A program made the translations under genes and the position numbers. This document shows, piece by piece, positions 58,342 through 64,000 of a DNA stretch of 64,000 nucleotides. Under the pieces are notes generated by a model that saw only the letters and a list, made by a program, of their open reading frames with translations, ran no database searches and was not told the origin of the DNA. Numbering within the stretch: the stretch's first letter is position 1; each line of letters starts with the position of its first letter. The stretch comes from an uncultured Veillonellaceae bacterium (GTDB taxonomy: Bacteria; Bacillota; Negativicutes; Veillonellales; Dialisteraceae): contig CATVYJ010000002.1 in the NCBI GenBank assembly GCA_958348245.1, positions 186,001 through 250,000 of the forward strand, given 5' to 3'.

Positions 58342-60006
58342 TTACATGTGCTCCGGTGCAGAGACACCCAAAATGGTCATCGCGTGAACGAGGACGTACT
58401 GCACGGCCAGGATGAGCCCGAGCCGCGCCTGCGTAAGACCGGGCTCGTCGCAGAGGCAGCGGCATTCCCGGTAGAAATGATGGAACAGGCCGGCCAGTTC
58501 GTAGGCGTAGCGCGCGATGCGGTGCGGCGCCCGCTCTCTGGCGGCGTTGGCCACGAGGTCATGGTACGCGTCCATTTTCTTGATGAGGTCCAGTTCCGAT
58601 TCCTCCGTGAGGAGCGTGAAGTCCGCCGCTTCCGGGCCTCCCCAGACGACGCCGGCGGCCTTCGCCTGCGCGAGGAGGCTGTGGATGCGGGCGTTCGCGT
58701 ACTGGATATAGTAGACAGGGTTTTCGCTGGATTCTTTCTTCGCCAGGTCGATGTCGAACTCCATCTGGCTGTCGAGCGTCCGGCTGGTGAAGAAATACCG
58801 CGCCGCGTCGGCCCCCACTTCTTCGATGAGCTCGGCGAGCGTGACGGCTTCGCCGGTGCGCTTGGACATGCGGACCGGTTTGCCGTTCCGGAGCAGCGTC
58901 ACCATCTGCAGGAGATCCACGTAAAAGGCGTCCGGATCGTACCCGAGGAACTTGATAGCCGTCTTGAGACGCACGATGTACCCGTGATGGTCCGCGCCCC
59001 AGATGTCTACGAGGGTTTTGAATCCCCGTTCAAATTTATCTTTCGCATAGGCGATGTCCGAGCAGAAATAGGTGGGTTCGCCGTTCGCACGGATGACCAC
59101 CCGGTCTTTGTCGTCGCCGTTTTCGGTCGTGCGGAGCCACCACGCGCCGCCCTCTTCGTAGAGCCAGCCCTTCTCCCGGAGCTCCGCGAGCGCCGCGTCC
59201 ACCTTGGCCGGATAGAGCGTCTTTTCGCTGTACCAGTTGTCGAACGTGACGTGGAAATCGGCCAGGTCTTTTTTGAGGGCCGCCAGCTTTTCCTCGAGGG
59301 CGATGGTCCTGAACGCTTCGAGTCGCTCTTCTTCGGACATGGCGAGGTATTTGTCCCCGTCTTTCGCAAGGATGGCCCGGGCGGTCTCCACGATGTCCTG
59401 CCCGTGGTAGCCGTTGTCCGGCACCTCCGCGTCTTTGCCGAGGAGCTGGAGATAGCGGGCGTTCACCGACTCCGCCAGATGGACGATCTGGCTGCCCGCG
59501 TCGTTGATGTAATATTCGGACGATACATTGTAACCCGCCGCGCGGTAGAGGCGCACCATGGCGTCGCCGTACGCCGCGCCCCGGGCGTGCCCGATGTGGA
59601 GGGGGCCCGTGGGATTGGCCGATACGTATTCCACGAGCACCGTGTCGTCCTTCCGGAGCGGCAGATCCCCGTAGGACGGCCCTTCCGTGAGGATGCGCCG
59701 CAGCTCCGTGTACACCGTGTCCTTCGTGAGATAGAAATTGATGAAGCCCGCGCCGGCGATCTCCGTGCGCTCCACCAGCGGAGAGTCCATATGCTTCACC
59801 AGCGCCTCCGCGATCATCCGCGGGGCCCGGCGGGCCGTGCGCGCCCACTGCATGGCCGCGTTGGACGAATAATCGCCGAATTCCTTCTGCGGCGGCACCT
59901 CCAGGCGCTGTACCGGAGCGTACTCTCCGGCGGGCAGGTCTCCGGCGGCGACGGCGGCGTCCCTGGCCGCCTCAATGATCTGCTGCAGTTCCTCTCTCAC
60001 TTCCAT
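58342..60006 (-). CDS. argS: Arginyl-tRNA synthetase
   Basis: The 554-residue class I synthetase has the HIGH motif in SANPTGPLHIGHARGAAYGD and the KMSKS-type RMSKRTGEAVTLAELIEE. The N-terminal additional domain (MEVREELQQIIEAARDAAVA) and the C-terminal anticodon-binding domain ending SAPEHM are present. The start at 60006 is supported by homology to the usual N-terminus; GGGAGG lies 12 bases before it, which is long. The start overlaps the end of ywiB by 35 bases. Confidence 0.96.
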   Translation of the reverse strand: MEVREELQQIIEAARDAAVAAGDLPAGEYAPVQRLEVPPQKEFGDYSSNAAMQWARTARRAPRMIAEALVKHMDSPLVERTEIAGAGFINFYLTKDTVYTELRRILTEGPSYGDLPLRKDDTVLVEYVSANPTGPLHIGHARGAAYGDAMVRLYRAAGYNVSSEYYINDAGSQIVHLAESVNARYLQLLGKDAEVPDNGYHGQDIVETARAILAKDGDKYLAMSEEERLEAFRTIALEEKLAALKKDLADFHVTFDNWYSEKTLYPAKVDAALAELREKGWLYEEGGAWWLRTTENGDDKDRVVIRANGEPTYFCSDIAYAKDKFERGFKTLVDIWGADHHGYIVRLKTAIKFLGYDPDAFYVDLLQMVTLLRNGKPVRMSKRTGEAVTLAELIEEVGADAARYFFTSRTLDSQMEFDIDLAKKESSENPVYYIQYANARIHSLLAQAKAAGVVWGGPEAADFTLLTEESELDLIKKMDAYHDLVANAARERAPHRIARYAYELAGLFHHFYRECRCLCDEPGLTQARLGLILAVQYVLVHAMTILGVSAPEHM

Positions 60007-60445
60007 GGATGCTTGATTCCTCCCATACGTCAATTTGAATTTCATTTCTGTGCGTAAACAGCCCGCGGAGCGTCACGTCGTAGACGATGCGAAGCCGTCC
60101 TCCGCCCTCCGCCACCGTGTCCTCTATGGAATCGGTGCGCACGGAGAGCTCCAGCGCGCCCATAGGCGTCTCGCACGCGGACTCCGTCTCTTCGCCCGCG
60201 CGGTATTCCTGCTTCTGCATGAACCGGCCCGTGCGCACGAGGCTCACCGCGTCCGGATAGAGAAAGAGCGTGGTGCGCGTCCCCTGCATGCCCGTGAGCT
60301 CCGACTCCTCATAGGTGAGAAACCGCACGCCCCGGCGCACGCCGAAACGGCCCGGCGTCTCCAGAGAGAGCGTCTCGGTCTCTCCCGCTTCGTCGCGCTG
60401 CAAACTGGTGATGCGCAGCATCACGTCCTTCGCCCCGGCGGTCAT
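59972..60445 (-). CDS. ywiB: DUF1934/YwiB-family protein
   Basis: The 157-residue protein is predicted to be a calycin-like beta-barrel (MLRITSLQRDEAGETETLSL, then LTYEESELTGMQGTRTTLFL). It matches the DUF1934 (YwiB) family, whose gene precedes argS in many Firmicutes. The function is unknown. AAAGGAG lies nine bases before ATG, and an extended -10 (TGT-TATAAT, 60544-60536) lies about 90 bp upstream. The 3' end overlaps argS by 35 bases. Confidence 0.85.
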   Translation of the reverse strand: MTAGAKDVMLRITSLQRDEAGETETLSLETPGRFGVRRGVRFLTYEESELTGMQGTRTTLFLYPDAVSLVRTGRFMQKQEYRAGEETESACETPMGALELSVRTDSIEDTVAEGGGRLRIVYDVTLRGLFTHRNEIQIDVWEESSIHGSERGTAADH

Positions 60446-61405
60446 GTGAGCCAGCTCCTTTCGAGCAAGACAAGAGAAACCACAGACTTCCCATGCATCG
60501 GCGGTTTCTTCCAGACTTCTGTAAAATCATTTTTTATTATAACATACAAGCGCGCGCGGCCCTACTGCAAAATGCATTTTCCTTTTTCGTCCGCGGGGAA
60601 TCGGAGCGGGCGTCTCTGCATGGCGATGAAGCATGAAGATCCCATGCGGAGGCGGACATATATCAAAACAAAATCGTTTTTTCTTACAATCCTGCGGACC
60701 CACATGGAGATTTCGTACGTGTCCGAAACATACGACTGTTTCCATTTTAGGAGCATGAGCTCCATGGCCGCGCACTTTCCTTCTTTTCCGAAAAAGAATG
60801 GAAAGTGCGTAAAGGAAGAAACCGCCGCCCGGTCATTCCGCCCTAAGATTTGGCAGCCCTCCGCTGACGGAATGAAACTCGCTCGCTGCGCTCGCTCAGA
60901 CAGTCATTCCGTCCGGGCGCTCCGGGCCGTCAAATCTTGCCCCTGCGGGGCCGGGCTCCATTCCAATGGGCGGGGAGCTGCACCAGTGCTTTTCTGTGTC
61001 GTGCATTTTTCAAATGCACATCCCCTTTGCTGACCTTTCTTTGTCAGGCGGTGCGGACATAGACACATTTCAAAATTTTTTGCACATTGTGCGCGAATGC
61101 AGATGCGACACTCTTCCTTTTCTTATTTATTTCACCTCACGTGCTTCGCAAAACTTCCTGCACAAAGGGTAAGAAAGCAAAAGGGCGGGGCGCACATTTC
61201 CCACCGTGCGCTCCCGCTATTGGTATGCCGTTCTGCTTTCTCACAAGACAAACACGCGGGCTTCATGAACTTTTTCCGCTGCGGATAGGAATGCACAGGG
61301 ACAGGGGACGTATTTCTTCACGGCTCACCCCGCTTCCCACACACTGCGGATATTCACGCAGTAAAAAATCTCACCACATTTTTCATTTCCCAATTTCCGC
61401 AAAAG
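60446..61405. other. Gene-free region of about 1 kb
   Basis: No open frame with a ribosome site is found. The region contains the ywiB promoter (60536-60544), a strong hairpin (CGCACTTTCC at 60771-60780 with GGAAAGTGCG at 60800-60809, inner TTCTTTT/AAAAAGAA), an inverted repeat CGGAATGA/TCATTCCG around 60868-60911, and dispersed repeat copy B. It looks like accumulated repeat or decayed DNA. Confidence 0.6.
60902..61110 (+). repeat. Dispersed intergenic repeat, copy B
   Basis: It matches copy A at 32527-32702 in inverted orientation. The coding-like reading ALRAVKSCPCGAGLHSNGRG is shared; copy B has an extra segment of about 50 bases (around 61000-61050) before the shared GGCGGTGCGGA piece, so it is disrupted relative to copy A or the reverse. 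Confidence 0.75.
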
Positions 61406-61432
61406 AAAAAAGCCCATGGGATGCATGAGCTT
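61406..61432 (-). terminator. purA terminator
   Basis: Minus strand GCTCATG-CATCC-CATGGGC (one G-U pair) followed by TTTTTT. Confidence 0.85.
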
Positions 61433-61444
61433 TTTCTGTGTGTC

Positions 61445-62728
61445 TCAGAATACGTCTTTGAGGACGATGGTCTGCTCGCGGGAGGGACCGACGCTGATGA
61501 TGCCGAGCGGCACGCCGATGAGGGCGGAGATCTGCTCGAGGTAGTAGCGGCAGTTTTCCGGGAGTTCGCCGTAGGTGCGGATGCCGGAGATGGAGGTCTT
61601 CCAGCCGGGGAATACGCGGTACACGGGCTTCACCTTTTCGAGGAGGGCGAGGTCCGCCGGGTATTCTTCCAGTTCTTTCCCTTCATATTCGTAGCCCACG
61701 CACACTTTGATTTCGTCCATGTCGTCGAGGATGTCGAGACGGGTGATGGCGAGGTAATCGAAGGTATTGAGGAAGGCGGCGTAGCGCACGGCTCGCGCGT
61801 CGAGCCAGCCCACGCGGCGGGGCCGTCCGGTGACGGTGCCGTATTCGTGCGCGGTCTCGCGGATGTGGTCGCCGGTCTCGTCGTGGAGCTCGGTCGGGAA
61901 GGGGCCTTCGCCCACGCGGGTGCTGTAGGCTTTCACCACGCCGAAGATGTTCTGCATGAGGTGCGGCCCGATGCCCGCGCCTACGCACGCGCCGCCCGCG
62001 ATGGGGTGGGAGCTCGTCACGTAGGGATAGGTGCCGTTGTCGCAGTCGAGCATGGTGGCCTGCGCGCCTTCAAAGAGGACGTTTTTGCCTTCCGCCACGA
62101 GGGTGTGGACGGTGTGGTTCGTATCTTTCACGAAGGGACGGAGAATCTCCGCATAGCCCAGGTAGTCGGCGAGCATGGTCTCGTAGTCGAATCCTTCCGC
62201 GCCGTAGAGCCGCTCGAGGAGCATATTCTTCTGCTCCACGTTGTATTTCAGCTTCTCCGCAAAGACCTCTTTGTCCATGAGGTCGCAGATGCGGATGCCG
62301 ATGCGGTTGATCTTGTCGGCGTAGCACGGGCCGATGCCGTTCTTCGTGGTGCCGATCTTGCGGCTGCCCTTGCGCGCTTCTTCCGCTTCGTCGAGGCGGA
62401 CGTGGTAGGGGAATACGATGTGGGCCCGGGTGGAAATCTGCAGGTTGGACACGTCGATGCCCTGCGCTTTCAGGTGATCCATTTCCTCGATGAGGCTCTT
62501 GGGATCGATGACGACGCCGGTGCCGACGACGCAGACGGTGCCGGGGTACATGATGCCGCTGGGCATGAGGCGGAGCGGATAGGCTTTGCCGTCGACCACG
62601 ACGGTGTGGCCCGCGTTGTTGCCGCCCTGGGAGCGCACCACCACGTCGGCTTTCGCCGCCAGATAGTCTACGATTTTGCCTTTGCCTTCGTCGCCCCACT
62701 GAGCGCCGATTACCATTGCTGTAGCCAT
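61445..62728 (-). CDS. purA: Adenylosuccinate synthetase
   Basis: The 427-residue enzyme converts IMP, GTP and aspartate to adenylosuccinate. Motifs are GAQWGDEGKGKIVDYLAAKA, QGGNNAGHTVVVDGKAYPLR, GTTKNGIGPCYADKINRIGI-type loop (TKNGIGPCYADK), FEGAQATMLDCDNGTYPYVT and KPVYRVFPGWKTSISGIRTY. AAGGAAG precedes the start. It lies downstream of purB in the same direction, but has its own extended -10. Confidence 0.97.
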   Translation of the reverse strand: MATAMVIGAQWGDEGKGKIVDYLAAKADVVVRSQGGNNAGHTVVVDGKAYPLRLMPSGIMYPGTVCVVGTGVVIDPKSLIEEMDHLKAQGIDVSNLQISTRAHIVFPYHVRLDEAEEARKGSRKIGTTKNGIGPCYADKINRIGIRICDLMDKEVFAEKLKYNVEQKNMLLERLYGAEGFDYETMLADYLGYAEILRPFVKDTNHTVHTLVAEGKNVLFEGAQATMLDCDNGTYPYVTSSHPIAGGACVGAGIGPHLMQNIFGVVKAYSTRVGEGPFPTELHDETGDHIRETAHEYGTVTGRPRRVGWLDARAVRYAAFLNTFDYLAITRLDILDDMDEIKVCVGYEYEGKELEEYPADLALLEKVKPVYRVFPGWKTSISGIRTYGELPENCRYYLEQISALIGVPLGIISVGPSREQTIVLKDVF

Positions 62729-62790
62729 AGGATTCTTCCTTCCATTCTTCCAATACTGTCCGGGCGCACGCGCCCTTTTTCACGTATTGT

Positions 62791-62799
62791 ATTATAGCA
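62791..62799 (-). promoter_or_regulatory. Extended -10 promoter of purA
   Basis: TGC-TATAAT on the minus strand, 62 bp before the start. A GC-rich hairpin GGGCGC-GT-GCGCCC (62762-62775) lies in the leader. Confidence 0.6.
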
Positions 62800-62822
62800 C
62801 ACGATATCCGGTCTTTTTGAAA

Positions 62823-64000
62823 TCAGAGACCGAAGCGGGCGAAGATCTCGTCCACGTGGGAGAGCATGGGCCGATAGTCGAAGCACGCTTTGATTTCTTC
62901 GGGGGTGAGGTATTTTCTCACGTCTTCGTCTTTGCAGAGATTTTCGTAGAAATCTTCGCCCTGGAGCCAGCGCTTCATGGCGTTGCGCTGCACCCAGCGG
63001 TAGGCGGTGTCGCGGTACGCGCCTTTCGCCACGAGAGCCAGGAGCACCCGCGGGCTGTAGATGAGGCCGCCCGTGAGGTTCAGGTCGGCGAGCATCTTGT
63101 CCGGATAGACGAGGAGCTTGTCGATGAGATTGGTGGTCTCGTTCAGGATGTAGTCGAGGGCGGTGGTGGCGTCGGGGAGGATGACGCGCTCCACGGAGGA
63201 ATGGGAGATGTCCCGTTCGTGCCAGAGGGGCACGTTTTCAAAGGCGGGCACCACGTAGCCCTGGACGAGGCGGGCCATGCCGCAGATGCGTTCGCTCCGC
63301 ACGGGGTTCCGCTTGTGGGGCATGGCGGAGGAGCCTTTCTGCTTCGGACTGAAATATTCTTCCGCTTCCCGCACTTCCGTGCGCTGGAGGTGGCGCACTT
63401 CGAGGGCGATCTGGGAGAGGGTGGAGGCGATGACGCCGAGGGTGGCCATGTATTCCGCGTGATGGTCGCGCTGCACCACCTGGGTGGCGATGTCTTCGCG
63501 CTTGAGGCCCATCTTTTTGCATACGTATTCTTCCACGTAGGGATCGATGTCCGCATAGGTGCCGACCGCGCCGGAAAGCTTGCCCACGCGCATATTGTCC
63601 GCGGCGTGTTCCATGCGTTCGATGTTCCGCAGGGTTTCCGCGTACCACAGGAGGAGCTTCAGCCCGAAGGTGGTCGGTTCGGCGTGGACGCCGTGGGTGC
63701 GGCCGATGGTGGGGGTGTGTTTGAATTCCACGGCGCGGCGCTTCAGCACGTCCGCCAGTTTCCGCAGGTCGTCCAGAATGACGTCGGACGCCTGCGCGAG
63801 CTGCACGCAGAGGCCGGTGTCTTTCACGTCCGTGGAGGTGAGGCCCATGTGGATGTACTTGGCTTCGTCGCCCACGTGCTCGCCCACGCAGGTGAGGAAA
63901 GCGATGATGTCGTGGTTGATTTCCGCGTCGATTTCGTGGATGCGGTCCACGTCAAAGTCGGCCTTCGCCTTGATGACTTCCACCGCTTCTTTCGGAATGC
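62823..64000 (-). CDS. purB: Adenylosuccinate lyase, 5' end outside window
   Basis: At least 392 residues are visible and the frame stays open at base 64000 (…IPKEAVEVIKAKADFDVDRI), so the start is outside. Family motifs are HMGLTSTDVKDTGLCVQLAQ, GRTHGVHAEPTTFGLKLLLW and the superfamily signature GSSAMPHKRNPVRSERI. It acts twice in purine synthesis: on SAICAR, and on adenylosuccinate made by PurA, its downstream neighbour. Confidence 0.96.
   Translation of the reverse strand, partial: IPKEAVEVIKAKADFDVDRIHEIDAEINHDIIAFLTCVGEHVGDEAKYIHMGLTSTDVKDTGLCVQLAQASDVILDDLRKLADVLKRRAVEFKHTPTIGRTHGVHAEPTTFGLKLLLWYAETLRNIERMEHAADNMRVGKLSGAVGTYADIDPYVEEYVCKKMGLKREDIATQVVQRDHHAEYMATLGVIASTLSQIALEVRHLQRTEVREAEEYFSPKQKGSSAMPHKRNPVRSERICGMARLVQGYVVPAFENVPLWHERDISHSSVERVILPDATTALDYILNETTNLIDKLLVYPDKMLADLNLTGGLIYSPRVLLALVAKGAYRDTAYRWVQRNAMKRWLQGEDFYENLCKDEDVRKYLTPEEIKACFDYRPMLSHVDEIFARFGL

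Noticed and set aside
56416..60057. Plus-strand open frame of 1213 codons
   Set aside because: Shadow of pyrG and argS, both of which have intact catalytic motifs on the minus strand.
60035..61033. Plus-strand frame of 332 codons
   Set aside because: Its first part is antisense to ywiB and the rest is non-coding repeat; no start signal.

Overview
The window comes from a GC-rich member of the Firmicutes with an outer membrane, most likely class Negativicutes (Veillonella/Selenomonas/Dialister-type). The basis is an SLH-domain beta-barrel porin with a signal peptide (55311-56597), which is typical of Negativicutes, together with Firmicutes-style gene orders (ylxM-ffh-rpsP-khpA-ylqD-rimM-trmD; ywiB-argS-pyrG), an S-box (SAM-I) riboswitch and type IV pilus motor genes. 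The species cannot be read from the sequence. Most genes lie on the minus strand. Promoters are often of the extended -10 type (TGC-TATAAT), and almost every transcription unit ends in a clear hairpin plus T-run.

Layout. 1-8230: cstA, a fosmidomycin-resistance-like MFS pump, two tandem amino-acid-binding lipoproteins, another MFS carrier and a divergent LysR regulator. 8231-13353: a ugpBAEC-type ABC importer with a TIM-barrel sugar isomerase. 13456-20124: an ion/anion permease, a class A PBP, a GspF/PilC protein, and a MerR regulator divergent from an MFS pump over a 19-bp-spacer promoter. 20134-23246: a HTH-like protein, a highly charged disordered protein and a CNNM/CorC-type membrane protein.

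23440-25980 is the most unusual part. It holds an IS30 element and two 32-residue Fst-like membrane toxin genes (24718-24816 minus, 25768-25866 plus). Each toxin gene has its own small antisense RNA gene and a leader hairpin that covers the Shine-Dalgarno site. The IS30 copy lies between one toxin and its antisense RNA. A ferritin gene sits between the two modules.

26130-32375: an EcoR124-like (type IC) restriction-modification system. Its hsdS carries both a TAEL 12-bp linker repeat and a GCAA tetranucleotide tract, so it is probably phase variable. 32376-32918: a gene-free region with a dispersed repeat whose second copy is at 60902-61110. 32919-38237: the ribosome/SRP/tRNA-modification operon, running from a consensus promoter to yebC. 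38306-43444: rubredoxin, then an FbpABC/AfuABC-like importer with araD as its last gene.

43636-48515: small regulators (XRE, HxlR), an FMN-binding protein, an NAD(P)-binding protein and the pilus ATPases pilT and pilB. 48541-51184: nitrilase and a DASS anion carrier. 51383-51459: tRNA-Arg(CCU). 51510-55250: an unknown protein, an MFS pump and a SAM-riboswitch-controlled metQ. 55281-64000: the SLH porin, pyrG, argS, ywiB, a 1-kb gene-free region, purA and the 3' part of purB. No rRNA, CRISPR array or prophage was seen.
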